The translations under genes and the position numbers were made by a program. This document shows, one piece after another, positions 1-8,622 of a DNA stretch of 64,000 nt; positions within the stretch are counted from its first letter, which is position 1, and each line of letters begins with the position of its first letter. Below the pieces are notes generated by a model, which had not been told where the DNA came from, searched no databases, and saw nothing but the letters and a program-made list of their open reading frames with translations. Source of the DNA: Flavobacterium glycines (GTDB taxonomy: Bacteria > Bacteroidota > Bacteroidia > Flavobacteriales > Flavobacteriaceae); NCBI RefSeq assembly GCF_900100165.1, contig NZ_FNEO01000001.1, forward strand, positions 372,001 through 436,000, in the 5' to 3' direction.

Positions 1-16
1 CTGTTGTTACTAAAAA

Positions 17-733
17 ATGGAAAATAAACTTAAAATACAAATCTGGTCAGACATTATGTGTCCGTTTTGTTATATTGGAAAAAGAAGATTAGAAAATGCA
101 ATTACACTATTTGGTCATCAGGATACTATTGAAATCGAATGGAAAAGTTTTCAATTAGACCCTTATTTTGTAGCCAGTAAGGATGATAATTTAGTCGATC
201 ATCTCGCAGAAAAATACCAAAAAGATAAAGATTGGGCTATCGAAATGTTAGAAAACATGACTCAAAATGCTGCTAATTCGGGATTAGAATTTCATTTTGA
301 AAAAGCTATTATGGCCAATTCATTTAATGCTCATCGTTTGCTGCATTTAGCAAAACAACATCATTTAGGTTCTGAATTAAAAGAATTATTGTTTAAAGCT
401 TATTTGACGGATGGTAAAGATATAAATGACATAGAAACGCTAAAACAATTAGGAATCCAGGTTGGTCTTAATAACTATGAAATTGATCAAGTTTTAAACT
501 CCAATTCTTACTCTAGAGAAGTTGCAGAAGACATACAAATGGCACAAAAAATCGGAATTCAGGGAGTACCCTTTTTTGTCTTCGATAATAAATATGCTGT
601 ATCAGGAGCACAACATGTGGAAACCTTTGTGAAAACACTCGAAAAAGTCTGGGAAGAAGGAAATTTCCAATCAAAAATTACTATCTTGAATTCTGAAAAT
701 ACCGACGCTTGCGGTATTGATGGTTGTAATTAA
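17..733 (+). CDS. DsbA family (FrnE-like) thiol oxidoreductase
   Basis: Predicted 238-residue thioredoxin-fold oxidoreductase of the DsbA/FrnE branch. The CPFC active-site motif lies near residues 15-18 (SDIMCPFCYIG), followed by the helical insertion usual for this family and a cis-proline loop (GVPFFVF) near residue 190. The last ten residues carry two further cysteines (ACGIDGC), a C-terminal pair seen in FrnE-like proteins. There is no signal peptide, so it is probably cytoplasmic, unlike classical DsbA. The family catalyses disulfide exchange or isomerisation; the substrate cannot be told from sequence. It is followed after 10 bp by the Gfo/Idh gene, so the two are probably co-transcribed, ending at the hairpin after 1740. 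Family assignment is firm, role is not. Confidence 0.9.
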   Translation: MENKLKIQIWSDIMCPFCYIGKRRLENAITLFGHQDTIEIEWKSFQLDPYFVASKDDNLVDHLAEKYQKDKDWAIEMLENMTQNAANSGLEFHFEKAIMANSFNAHRLLHLAKQHHLGSELKELLFKAYLTDGKDINDIETLKQLGIQVGLNNYEIDQVLNSNSYSREVAEDIQMAQKIGIQGVPFFVFDNKYAVSGAQHVETFVKTLEKVWEEGNFQSKITILNSENTDACGIDGCN

Positions 734-743
734 ATAAATAAAA

Positions 744-1733
744 ATGAGTGATAGTAAACCAATAAAAAATATCAGATGGGGAATCATCGGTTGCGGAGAT
801 GTAACCGAAAAGAAAAGTGGCCCTGCCTACCAAAAAACAGAAGGTTTTGAGATTGTTGCCGTAATGCGCAGAGATGCTGAAAAAGCAGCAGATTATGCAA
901 AAAGACACGGGATTCAAAAACATTATTCCGATGCAGATGCACTAATCAATGATCCGGAAGTAGATGCAGTTTATATTGCCACTCCACCTGATTCGCATAA
1001 ACTATACGGTTTAAAAGTAGCCGAAGCTGGAAAAATTTGTTGTATAGAAAAACCTTTGGCTCCAAGCTATGAGGAAAGCAAAGCTATTTATAAAGCATTT
1101 GAAGCAAAAAACATTCCCCTTTTCACTGCATATTACCGTCGTTCGCTACCCAGATTTAAGCAAATTAAAAAATGGTTAGACGCCAATAGCATTGGGCAAA
1201 TCCGACATATTAACTGGCATTTAAGCAAACCTGCCTCTGCTCAGGATTTATCTGGATTATACAACTGGCGCACCGATGCTAATGTTGCCAAAGGAGGTTA
1301 TTTTGATGATTTAGCCAGTCATGGATTGGATTTATTCAACTTTTTACTTGGCGAAATTAAAGAAGTTTCAGGAATTGGTTTGAACCAACAAAACCTATAT
1401 TCAGCAAAAGACGCTTTAGTTGCCTGTTGGCTACATGAAAACGGCATTACAGGAACAGGAAGTTGGAATTTTGGCTGTGCCACCAGAGAAGACAAAGTTA
1501 TCATTTATGGAAGCCAGGGGACTATTGAATTTTCAATTTTCGATGAAACTCCTGTTATTCTTTCAAATGAAAACGGAATTGTTCCGCTAATGATTGAACA
1601 TCCTGAGAACGTTCAATTGCATCATGTTGAAAACATGAAAGAACAATTATTAGGCAATGGAATACATCCTTCCAATGGTAAAACCGCCACACACACCAGC
1701 TGGGTTATGGATAAAATAATGGGAACAATATAA
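744..1733 (+). CDS. Gfo/Idh/MocA family oxidoreductase
   Basis: 329-residue NAD(P)-dependent dehydrogenase of the Gfo/Idh/MocA family. The N-terminal Rossmann domain shows the GIIGCGDVT dinucleotide-binding loop at about residues 13-21, and the EKP motif (CIEKPLAPS) near residue 100 is the family's conserved lysine region. The C-terminal alpha/beta domain is of normal length. These enzymes oxidise or reduce sugars, inositols or related polyols; nothing here fixes the substrate. No signal peptide, so cytoplasmic. It is the second gene of a two-gene unit with the DsbA-like gene (10-bp gap) and is followed directly by a strong terminator hairpin. Biliverdin reductase-like or trans-dihydrodiol dehydrogenase-like members look similar and are not excluded. 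Confidence 0.9.
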   Translation: MSDSKPIKNIRWGIIGCGDVTEKKSGPAYQKTEGFEIVAVMRRDAEKAADYAKRHGIQKHYSDADALINDPEVDAVYIATPPDSHKLYGLKVAEAGKICCIEKPLAPSYEESKAIYKAFEAKNIPLFTAYYRRSLPRFKQIKKWLDANSIGQIRHINWHLSKPASAQDLSGLYNWRTDANVAKGGYFDDLASHGLDLFNFLLGEIKEVSGIGLNQQNLYSAKDALVACWLHENGITGTGSWNFGCATREDKVIIYGSQGTIEFSIFDETPVILSNENGIVPLMIEHPENVQLHHVENMKEQLLGNGIHPSNGKTATHTSWVMDKIMGTI

Positions 1734-1740
1734 AAACAAA

Positions 1741-1770
1741 AAAGTCCCTAACCACAGGGACTTTCTTTTT
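1741..1770 (+). terminator. Rho-independent terminator
   Basis: Perfect 9-bp stem AAAGTCCCT (1741-1749) / AGGGACTTT (1756-1764) with a 6-nt loop, followed by C and five T. It closes the DsbA-Gfo/Idh unit. Confidence 0.9.
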
Positions 1771-1875
1771 TAACTACACAAACTAATTAATTACTAACAA
1801 ATAGCAAATTCTAACCATAATTACAGTATCATAATTCGTGCCAAAAATTTATTTTTCATTTTTTTTATTAAAATT

Positions 1876-2247
1876 CTACAATGCTTTTTTCACTTCTTCT
1901 GAAAATGGAACAGACATTATAGTCGCCGAATCGTCCAAAACCAAAATTTCATACTTCTCAACCTTTGTTTTAGATTCTTCTACCAAATAGTAAACTCCTT
2001 CTCTAAAGTTATTTAAATCATAACTCCTCACTAATTTACCGTCTGCCATCACATTCTCGGTATGAATCAACTTTTCATCAGCATCATAAATACTTACTTT
2101 AACTTGGTCTTTATCTTCTAAACCAAATGAAATCATTTTTTCTTGTCGAAATTTATTATGTAATGAAAAATTAACTGCAACCGCATAGACATTCATAGCC
2201 AACAAAACTATTCCTACCACTAAACTAATTTTAAAAATCTTTTTCAT
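1876..2247 (-). CDS. Secreted mini-protein, sorting-domain-like (paralogue of 7936-8337)
   Basis: 123-residue protein with an N-terminal signal peptide or membrane anchor (MKKIFKISLVVGIVLLAMNVYA). The remainder is one small beta-rich domain: a VSIYDADEKLIHTEN strand pair, an FREGVYYLV segment and KVEKYEILVLD. This pattern (D-x-x-x-K-L, then EGVYYLV, then a basic terminal strand) resembles the beta-sandwich of T9SS C-terminal sorting domains, here without any passenger; that resemblance is my inference. It is paralogous to the gene at 7936-8337, sharing the segment KTKVEKYEILV and a conserved upstream element. It is transcribed divergently from the AraC gene. Function unknown. Confidence 0.75.
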   Translation of the reverse strand: MKKIFKISLVVGIVLLAMNVYAVAVNFSLHNKFRQEKMISFGLEDKDQVKVSIYDADEKLIHTENVMADGKLVRSYDLNNFREGVYYLVEESKTKVEKYEILVLDDSATIMSVPFSEEVKKAL

Positions 2248-2284
2248 AGTACTATGTTTTTAGATTCATAATCATTTAACGATG

Positions 2285-2365
2285 TAAAGGTATGGCAAGC
2301 TATTGTTCGAAAAAGACAGTAGTTTTTCCAATTGATATGTTATTTTACCTTCTACTAAAACGTTA
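2285..2365 (-). promoter_or_regulatory. Conserved upstream element of the mini-protein gene
   Basis: On the minus strand a -7-like box TACCTTTA (2285-2292, close to TAnnTTTG) lies about 40 bp before the start codon. Beyond it is the block ACAGTAGTTTTTC (plus-strand reading, 2316-2328), then TTACCTTCTACTAAAACGTT (2345-2364). The same blocks with identical spacing (24 bp from the box, then 25 bp between blocks) occur upstream of the paralogue at 7936-8337. Confidence 0.6.
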
Positions 2366-2434
2366 TCGCTAAATATGGTTAATATTACATATTTTTTAGT
2401 TAACTTAGTATAGCCTAAGCAAATTCAAAATAAA

Positions 2435-3304
2435 ATGAAATCTAACATACCAACACTTAAAATAATAGAACCTTCCTTTGGAAGTTCATTCACTTTAACC
2501 AAATACGACATTAATTACAACTCGCATTTTTGGCATTACCATCCGGAAATCGAATTGATATTTGTAAATGGAGGAGCTGGAAAACGCCAGGTAGGCAGTC
2601 ATATTTCCTATTACAATAATGGCGACCTGACTTTAATAGGCAGTAATTTACCTCATTGTGGTTTTACAGATGAATTAACAGGAAATAAAAACGAAATTGT
2701 TATCCAAATGAAACCGGAATTTCTGGGAGAAAACTTTTTTGACATTCCTGAAATGCGAAACATTAAAAACTTATTTAATCAAGCCAAATCAGGAATTACT
2801 TTTGGAGGGAAAACAAAAAGAAAAATTGGAAAGAAAATTGGAAAAATGGAAGAGCAGTCACCATTTGAAAGGTTACTTAGCATTATAGAAATCTTAAACG
2901 AACTTGAATTAGCCACAGAAGACGCTACAGTTTTAAATGCTGAAGGTTTTAGGATGGAAATGCATGTTCAGGACAATGAAAGAATCAACTTAATCTTTAA
3001 CTATGTAAAAGATAATTTTAAAGAACCTATCCGTTTAGATGATATTGCCGGAAAAGTAAGTATGACCGTACCTTCTTTTTGCCGTTATTTCAAAAAAATA
3101 ACCCATAAAACCTTTACTAAATTCGTTAACGATTACCGATTAGTTCACGCCTGTAAATTATTAGCCGAAAAACCCATCAGTATCACCGAAATTGCTTTTG
3201 AAAGCGGCTTTAACAACTTCAGTCATTTCAATAAAACATTTAAAGAATTTACCGGAAAAAACGCTTCAGACTACCGACATGAATTAAAATCGTTTTTAGA
3301 GTAA
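2435..3304 (+). CDS. AraC family transcriptional regulator
   Basis: 289-residue regulator. The N-terminal half is a cupin-like sensing domain with the HYHPEIELIFVNGG segment near residues 34-47 and PHCGF near residue 75, typical of sugar-responsive AraC members. The C-terminal ~100 residues hold two helix-turn-helix motifs; the second carries the family signature (ITEIAFESGFNNFSHFNKTF). It is divergent from the secreted mini-protein gene and convergent with the GH3 gene, from which it is separated by a shared hairpin. The GH97/GH3 pair next door is a plausible target, and the conserved element at 2285-2365 lies in its own upstream region. Both regulatory links are inferred from position only. 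Confidence 0.92.
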   Translation: MKSNIPTLKIIEPSFGSSFTLTKYDINYNSHFWHYHPEIELIFVNGGAGKRQVGSHISYYNNGDLTLIGSNLPHCGFTDELTGNKNEIVIQMKPEFLGENFFDIPEMRNIKNLFNQAKSGITFGGKTKRKIGKKIGKMEEQSPFERLLSIIEILNELELATEDATVLNAEGFRMEMHVQDNERINLIFNYVKDNFKEPIRLDDIAGKVSMTVPSFCRYFKKITHKTFTKFVNDYRLVHACKLLAEKPISITEIAFESGFNNFSHFNKTFKEFTGKNASDYRHELKSFLE

Positions 3305-3306
3305 AT

Positions 3307-3345
3307 AAAAAAGTGTTGTAAATCATTTGAAATACAGCACTTTTT
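3307..3345. terminator. Bidirectional terminator between araC-type and GH3 genes
   Basis: Stem AAAAAGTGTTGTA / TACAGCACTTTTT (3308-3320 with 3333-3345, one G-U pair) with a 12-nt loop. A-tract on one side and T-tract on the other let it work for both convergent genes. Confidence 0.85.
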
Positions 3346-3360
3346 CATTCAATATACATC

Positions 3361-5595
3361 TTACTTTATAATTACATCAATTTCTTTTTTAATATCTCTG
3401 GAAGAATTTCCTAATTTCAATTTATATTTTCCTGGCTCAACAGTCCATTTTTTATTAGCAACATCATAATAAGCTAATTCTTTAACAGGAACTTTTATAA
3501 TTACTTTTTGAGTTGCTCCCGCTTTTACTAAAATTTTAGTGAATCCTTTTAATTCCTGCGCAGCACGATCAATTTTAGAATCTGTTTTTGAAGAGTACAA
3601 TTGCACCACTTCTTTCCCATCTACTTTTCCTGTATTTTTCAAATCAACAGCTATGGTAATTACTTCATCATTGTTATAGATTTCTTTATCAGAAAAAGCT
3701 TTTCCAAAAGTAAAATTAGTATACGACAATCCATAACCAAAAGGATACATCGGGCTAATCTTTTTTGTATCAAACCAGCGGTAGCCCACTAAAATTCCTT
3801 CAGCATAATTAACGGTTTTGTCTCCCGGAAAACTATTTGTAGCATGAGCCGGAGAATCCATCAATTTTTTAGGCATTGTCCAAGGAAGTTTTCCTGATGG
3901 ATTAACCTTCCCTAATAAAACATCAGCCAAAGCATTTCCACCTTCAGAACCATTAAACCAACTCCAAACCAAAGCATTTGTTTTTTTACTGATTTCTTCC
4001 ATTTCAAAAGGAGCACCTGCAATCATAACAACAATAGTCTTGGGATTTATTGCCAATACTTTTTTAATTAATTCTTCCTGACCAAAAGGGAGTTTCAAAT
4101 CTTTACGATCAGAAGCTTCTGTTTCATAATCACGGTTAGAACCCGCAAAAATAATTGCCGCACCAGAATTCTTTACAGCTTCTAAAGCTTCCTGCAATTT
4201 AGCATCATCAAGCTGATCAATAGTTACAGGTCCTTTTGAAGTTATATTCCCTAAATTCCCTTTGTTTTTCTTTTCGTATCGCTCTAAATAACCTTCTGCA
4301 TAATTGATTTTGATGGATGCTGGTAATCTGTTTTTCAAACCTTCTAAAGGCGTAATTTCTCTTTTAGTTTTTACACCGGCTCCAAACCCGCCTAAAGCGT
4401 TTTTCTTAGTTGCATTATTTCCAATAACAGCAATTGATTTTATACCATCTAATTTTAGAGGCAATGCATTATTATTATTTTTCAACAACACTACCGCTTC
4501 CGATGCAATTTCATAAGCATCCTGATAATGGCTTTCGGTAGCGAGACTTCCTTTAACACGGTCTTTACCATCCATAGCTTTTACCTGAAACAAAACATGC
4601 AAAATTCGTTTTACATGCTTGTCTATTTCTTTTTCAGAAACCTCACCAGCCTTTACCGCAGCAATCAATTTATCAGCTAAGAAATATTCGTTAAAAGGTT
4701 TTTTACTTCCCATTTCAATGTCCAAACCATTTTGCAATGATTTCACCGTTGAATGCACTGCAGCCCAATCCGAAACCACAACTCCTTTAAACCCCCATTC
4801 ATCACGTAAGATTGTATTGAGCATATAATCATTCTCACATAAATATTCTCCTCTAAATTTATTATAAGCCCCCATCACACTATAGACATTTCCCTCTTTA
4901 ATTGTTGCTTCAAAAGTTGGTAAATAAATTTCGCGTAGTGTCCGTTCATCTATTTGTACATCAACAAAATCACGGTTTGTTTCCTGATTATTAGCCGCAA
5001 AATGTTTCACACAGGCCATAACATCATTATCCTGTAAACTAACTACTAAGGGAACCGCCATTTTTTTGTTCAAGAAAGGATCTTCAGTCATGTATTCATA
5101 AGTTCTTCCTCCAAGTGGTGTTCGAACAATATTAATTGCAGGCGAAAGCAGCATATCTTTATCTCGGGCTCGTAATTCCTGTCCAACACTATTCCCGAAA
5201 AGAGAAGCCATTCGAGTATTCCAGGTCGCAGCTAATGCACCACTAGCAGGATAATAGGTTGCAAAATCATTATCTAATCCTGCTGGCTTCCAACTATCTC
5301 GTGAAATTTCTTCCCGAACGCCCAATGGTCCATCTGCCATTTTTAACTCCGGAATTCCCAAACGTGGTACGCCGCCATTAGCAAACATACTATTACCATG
5401 CAGCATTCCTATTTTTTCCTCAAGGGTCATTTTTGAAATTAATTCCTCAATATTTGTATCAAATTCAGAGCCTAAAGGTTTTTCTATAGGTCTTGCATTT
5501 AATAATCGCATATTACTAACCGTTTGGGAATTCGCATTGAGTCCCGTAAACAGTAAGATTGAAAAAACAGATAATCTGATTATTTTATTTTTCAT
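3361..5595 (-). CDS. bglX: GH3 beta-glucosidase (periplasmic, BglX-like)
   Basis: 744-residue glycoside hydrolase family 3 enzyme with a signal peptide (cleavage near ANSQ, residue 24). It has the usual (beta/alpha)8 domain, alpha/beta sandwich and C-terminal FnIII-like domain (last ~70 residues, with the PFGYGLSYT lead-in). The catalytic nucleophile region reads VVVSDWAAVHS with Asp276; the KHFA segment (residues 197-200) is the conserved substrate-binding loop. Family members remove terminal beta-glucose or beta-xylose from oligosaccharides in the periplasm. It follows the GH97 gene after 52 bp and is probably in the same transcript. The name bglX rests on domain layout; beta-1,2/1,3/1,6 preference cannot be read from sequence. 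Confidence 0.9.
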   Translation of the reverse strand: MKNKIIRLSVFSILLFTGLNANSQTVSNMRLLNARPIEKPLGSEFDTNIEELISKMTLEEKIGMLHGNSMFANGGVPRLGIPELKMADGPLGVREEISRDSWKPAGLDNDFATYYPASGALAATWNTRMASLFGNSVGQELRARDKDMLLSPAINIVRTPLGGRTYEYMTEDPFLNKKMAVPLVVSLQDNDVMACVKHFAANNQETNRDFVDVQIDERTLREIYLPTFEATIKEGNVYSVMGAYNKFRGEYLCENDYMLNTILRDEWGFKGVVVSDWAAVHSTVKSLQNGLDIEMGSKKPFNEYFLADKLIAAVKAGEVSEKEIDKHVKRILHVLFQVKAMDGKDRVKGSLATESHYQDAYEIASEAVVLLKNNNNALPLKLDGIKSIAVIGNNATKKNALGGFGAGVKTKREITPLEGLKNRLPASIKINYAEGYLERYEKKNKGNLGNITSKGPVTIDQLDDAKLQEALEAVKNSGAAIIFAGSNRDYETEASDRKDLKLPFGQEELIKKVLAINPKTIVVMIAGAPFEMEEISKKTNALVWSWFNGSEGGNALADVLLGKVNPSGKLPWTMPKKLMDSPAHATNSFPGDKTVNYAEGILVGYRWFDTKKISPMYPFGYGLSYTNFTFGKAFSDKEIYNNDEVITIAVDLKNTGKVDGKEVVQLYSSKTDSKIDRAAQELKGFTKILVKAGATQKVIIKVPVKELAYYDVANKKWTVEPGKYKLKLGNSSRDIKKEIDVIIK

Positions 5596-5647
5596 GGTTG
5601 GTTTTCTTGATAGTTGATTTTTAGAACTAATTTGCTTTCAATAACTC

Positions 5648-7651
5648 TTATATTTTTTTAAATCGAACGGCTGTTCCACCCGCACCGCCAAGATGCAACC
5701 TTAGTATATCCGTTGCTTTTACCATTTTCCTGGAAATCATTATCGCAGATGGATTGTGAGTTTCATCAGTACCTTCGGCATCAGCATAAATTTGAGCTTC
5801 ATAAGTGGCATTCGAATCTAAAAATGTCAATGGAATAGCTAAATCTCTGGCTTTTTCATTAGTAATACTTCCTAAATACCAATCGGCACTATTTCGGTCT
5901 TTACGAACAGTGGTAATGTATTGCCCAATTTCCCCATTGATAACTTTAGTATCTTCCCAATCTGTTGGCACGTCTTTTAAGAATTGTAAAGCTGGTTTCC
6001 CCTCATAATTTTCAGGAAGGTCAGCCATCATTTGAATAGGCGAATAAATAGTTATATATAATGCCAATTGTTGCGCTGCTGTACCGTGAACTCTTCTACC
6101 GGCATAACCTTGTTTTACCTCAACGTCAAAAATTCCCGGTGTAAAATCCATTGGTCCGGAAAGCAATCTGGTAAAAGGAATAATAGTCAAATGATTGGGA
6201 GGATTCCCTTCACTCCAGGCATTGTACTCTTGTCCTCTTGCCGCTTCCCTTGAAATCATATTTGGAAAAGTTCTTCGTTCTCCTGTATCCTTTATAGATT
6301 CATGATACAATACTGCCAAATCATACTGAGCTGCTTTTTCCAGAACATATCTGAAATAATTCACTCCAAATTGCCCGAAATGCCATTCTTTCATATTCAA
6401 TTTTGAACCTACATGACCAATTTTAACGGTATGAATTCCCAGTTTTTTATACAAAGCAAAACCTTCATCAATTTCTTTTAAATAGTTAATTAGGTTCGAA
6501 CCCGTTTCATGGTAACCTATAAGTTCAACTCCTTTTTCTTTACCGTATTCTACCACCTTCTCTAAATCAAAATTATCCGCCGATTTAGTAAAACTAAACA
6601 TGTGCATGTGGTTTTCATACCATTTAGGTGTCCAACCTTTATTCCAACCCTCAATTAGCAAATGATGGAAGCCTTCTTTGGCAGTAAAATCAATATATTG
6701 TTTAGCGTGTTCTGTAGTAGCACCTTGCTTTTTACTCTCCCAAAATGTAAATTTCCCGATATGCATTCCCCACCAAATTCCAAAATATTTATAAGGTTTA
6801 AAATAAGTTGGATTGGCTAATTTATTCGGTTCGTTCAGATTCAAAATCAAATAAGAAGTAATTAAATCAGTAGGTTTTTCGGCAATTTGTAAAGTTCGCC
6901 AAGAAGACGTAAAACTATCTTTGACTCTTACTTTTACACCATCTGCCCAGGGTACCAAATCCGATTTAAGCTGAGTCCCTGTAGTATTAACCAAAGTCAT
7001 ACTGGCAAAATCGACCAAATTTGCCTCATGAAAACTCAATGCCAGCCCGCTTTTGCTTTCAATTGTCAATGGAGTTAAAACAGTATCCAGCGTACTTACC
7101 GGAGCATCTTTAAAGAGATATTCATCACGATTTTCTCTGTTTGCCGGAATCCACCAGGCTTTTCCATCTTCTTTCAAATTAAAGGTGGTTTTTTCATCCA
7201 TGATGAAAATACTGTCTTTTGTTTCTTGTTTTGGATAAACATATCTAAATGCAATTCCATCGTCATAAGCGCGAAACTGAATCTCTAACTTTCGTTTATT
7301 GCCACTTCTTTGCTGCAATTCAATCACCATTTGGTTGTAGCGATTTCTAATTTGCTTTTTCTCTCCCCAAATCTGTTCCCAGGTCTCATCAAAAGTTGAA
7401 TTTTCTACTTTCTTGATTTCAAAACCGCTACTTAAATCTTCATTATTTTTTAAGACAAACCCCATATCAGATGGAGAAATCACTTCAGTTTTTCCATGAG
7501 AAACAGCATATTTTGGTGCATTGTCAACTAACTGAAATTGAATTTTATTTTTTCCTTCGGGAGAAGCTAATTCATAGGATTTTGTTTTTTTGCTTTGTGC
7601 ATTACAAATAATTGCAACTAACAACGGTAGAAACAGTATTCTTTTTAACAT
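5648..7651 (-). CDS. GH97 glycoside hydrolase (SusB-type alpha-glucosidase-like)
   Basis: 667-residue GH97 enzyme with signal peptide (MLKRILFLPLLVAIICNAQS). The N-terminal beta-sandwich spans ~25-285, the (beta/alpha)8 catalytic barrel ~290-560 and the C-terminal beta domain the rest. In GH97, retaining members use an Asp nucleophile at the end of a barrel strand; here that strand reads VKIGHVG (409-415) with no Asp, and a later strand ends in YHES with Glu451. That pattern fits the inverting, calcium-dependent alpha-glucosidase group (SusB) rather than the retaining alpha-galactosidases. It is first gene of a GH97-GH3 pair beside an AraC regulator, suggesting trimming of gluco-oligosaccharides. 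Family certain, linkage inferred. Confidence 0.9.
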   Translation of the reverse strand: MLKRILFLPLLVAIICNAQSKKTKSYELASPEGKNKIQFQLVDNAPKYAVSHGKTEVISPSDMGFVLKNNEDLSSGFEIKKVENSTFDETWEQIWGEKKQIRNRYNQMVIELQQRSGNKRKLEIQFRAYDDGIAFRYVYPKQETKDSIFIMDEKTTFNLKEDGKAWWIPANRENRDEYLFKDAPVSTLDTVLTPLTIESKSGLALSFHEANLVDFASMTLVNTTGTQLKSDLVPWADGVKVRVKDSFTSSWRTLQIAEKPTDLITSYLILNLNEPNKLANPTYFKPYKYFGIWWGMHIGKFTFWESKKQGATTEHAKQYIDFTAKEGFHHLLIEGWNKGWTPKWYENHMHMFSFTKSADNFDLEKVVEYGKEKGVELIGYHETGSNLINYLKEIDEGFALYKKLGIHTVKIGHVGSKLNMKEWHFGQFGVNYFRYVLEKAAQYDLAVLYHESIKDTGERRTFPNMISREAARGQEYNAWSEGNPPNHLTIIPFTRLLSGPMDFTPGIFDVEVKQGYAGRRVHGTAAQQLALYITIYSPIQMMADLPENYEGKPALQFLKDVPTDWEDTKVINGEIGQYITTVRKDRNSADWYLGSITNEKARDLAIPLTFLDSNATYEAQIYADAEGTDETHNPSAIMISRKMVKATDILRLHLGGAGGTAVRFKKI

Positions 7652-7883
7652 TTATTGAGTATCTATTTTTTAATAAAAGTTGCTAAACTTGAATAATAGC
7701 TTGCAAAAACAATTTAAATCATCGCGATTTATTATTCTCGCCTTTCATTTTCTAAATACTACGTTAGTCTTTAAAGGCTTTTTCACAAACTATACCCAAA
7801 CTCTAAAGATATATTTTTTTTCGAATTATTAGAATATGTAATAAATAACTTCATTTTTAATGTCTTAACTCCTAAATTTTAAC

Positions 7884-7913
7884 CAAAAAAAAAGACTCCC
7901 AAAAAGGAGTCTT
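7884..7913 (-). terminator. Terminator of the second mini-protein gene
   Basis: Stem AAGACTCC (7892-7899) / GGAGTCTT (7906-7913) with the A-tract 7884-7891 giving a U-run on the minus-strand transcript. Confidence 0.85.
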
Positions 7914-7935
7914 CTTAATTACTAACCAATCTAAA

Positions 7936-8337
7936 TTATTTAACAGCAACCGTTTTATGCACTACTAAAGAAGGAGCTGACATAATTGTTGCAGTTCCAT
8001 TAACTACAAGTATTTCATATTTCTCCACTTTTGTTTTTGAATCAGCAACCAGGTAATATACCCCGTCAGCCAAAGGATTTAAATCATAAGTCTTCACAAT
8101 TTTTTCTGAAGATTTCAACGGATTCAAATTTAAAGTATAAAGGTTCTCAATATGCAATAATTTATCATTTGAATCATACATTGAAACTTCAGCTTTATTC
8201 ACATCTTTTATTGCAAAAGTTACCATCTTTTTTGAGCTGAAACTTTCAGCTTTAGCCGTTTTATGACTAGTTGCATGTGTATTCATAGCTAATAAAACAA
8301 CTACTAATACGATACTAAGTTTTAAAATCTTTTTCAT
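7936..8337 (-). CDS. Secreted mini-protein, sorting-domain-like (paralogue of 1876-2247)
   Basis: 133-residue protein, N-terminal signal peptide (MKKILKLSIVLVVVLLAMNTHA) followed by a single small beta-rich domain: VSMYDSNDKLLHIENLY, KTYDLNPLADGVYYLV, KTKVEKYEILVVNGTATI. It matches the protein at 1876-2247 along its whole length, with a short insertion in the middle (near residues 70-80). As there, the D-x-x-x-K-L ... GVYYLV pattern resembles a free-standing T9SS sorting-domain fold (inference). It has its own terminator and a strong -7 box, so it is monocistronic. Together the two paralogues bracket the AraC-GH3-GH97 block. No known function. Confidence 0.75.
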   Translation of the reverse strand: MKKILKLSIVLVVVLLAMNTHATSHKTAKAESFSSKKMVTFAIKDVNKAEVSMYDSNDKLLHIENLYTLNLNPLKSSEKIVKTYDLNPLADGVYYLVADSKTKVEKYEILVVNGTATIMSAPSLVVHKTVAVK

Positions 8338-8375
8338 AACTAGAAATTTTAGATTTACATTTCTTTTAACTGGTT

Positions 8376-8457
8376 CAAAGATAGTATGCTAGCACAGAAT
8401 TAAACTACAGTAGTTTTTCATATTTCTATGCTAAATTACCTTTTACGAAAACGTTTT
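8376..8457 (-). promoter_or_regulatory. Promoter and conserved element of the mini-protein gene, copy 1
   Basis: Minus-strand -7 box TATCTTTG (8376-8383) matches the Bacteroidota TAnnTTTG consensus. In plus-strand reading ACAGTAGTTTTTC starts at 8407, 24 bp beyond the box, and ATTACCTTTTACGAAAACGTTTT follows from 8435. Spacing is identical to the element upstream of the paralogue at 1876-2247. There is no clear -33 box, suggesting activator dependence. Confidence 0.65.
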
Positions 8458-8501
8458 AGTCAAAAAATGATAATTTTAAACATAATAAAGTTAAAATAGC
8501 A

Positions 8502-8546
8502 TAGTTTTTCACTGAAAACTGAACTTTATTACCTTTTCGAAAAAAT
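8502..8546 (-). promoter_or_regulatory. Second, weaker copy of the mini-protein upstream element
   Basis: TAGTTTTTC (8502-8510) and TTATTACCTTTTCGAAAA (8526-8543) repeat the two blocks of the proximal element about 91 bp further upstream, with 27 instead of 25 bp between blocks. A tandem binding site is the simplest reading. Confidence 0.45.
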
Positions 8547-8610
8547 CAAAACAGAACATATTATTTCTGAAAATTAACTCCAAATACCTTTAAGCAACAA
8601 CTCTATTACG

Positions 8611-8618
8611 TAATTTTG
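8611..8618 (+). promoter_or_regulatory. -7 box of umuC, implying a leaderless transcript
   Basis: TAATTTTG matches TAnnTTTG and ends 4 bp before the ATG at 8623. With the usual ~7-bp distance to the start point, transcription would begin at or next to the start codon. It sits in a TACGTAATTTTGTA context that could hold a repressor site. Confidence 0.5.
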
Positions 8619-8622
8619 TATC

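Noticed and set aside
2398-2419. AGTTAACT and CTTAG...CTAAG short inverted repeats before the AraC gene as an autoregulatory site
   Set aside because: Both are short and AT-rich; expected by chance in such DNA, and no repeat is found at the GH97 promoter.
7711-7722. ATCGCGAT palindrome upstream of GH97
   Set aside because: Only 8 bp with no flanking symmetry and no second copy; too short to call an operator.
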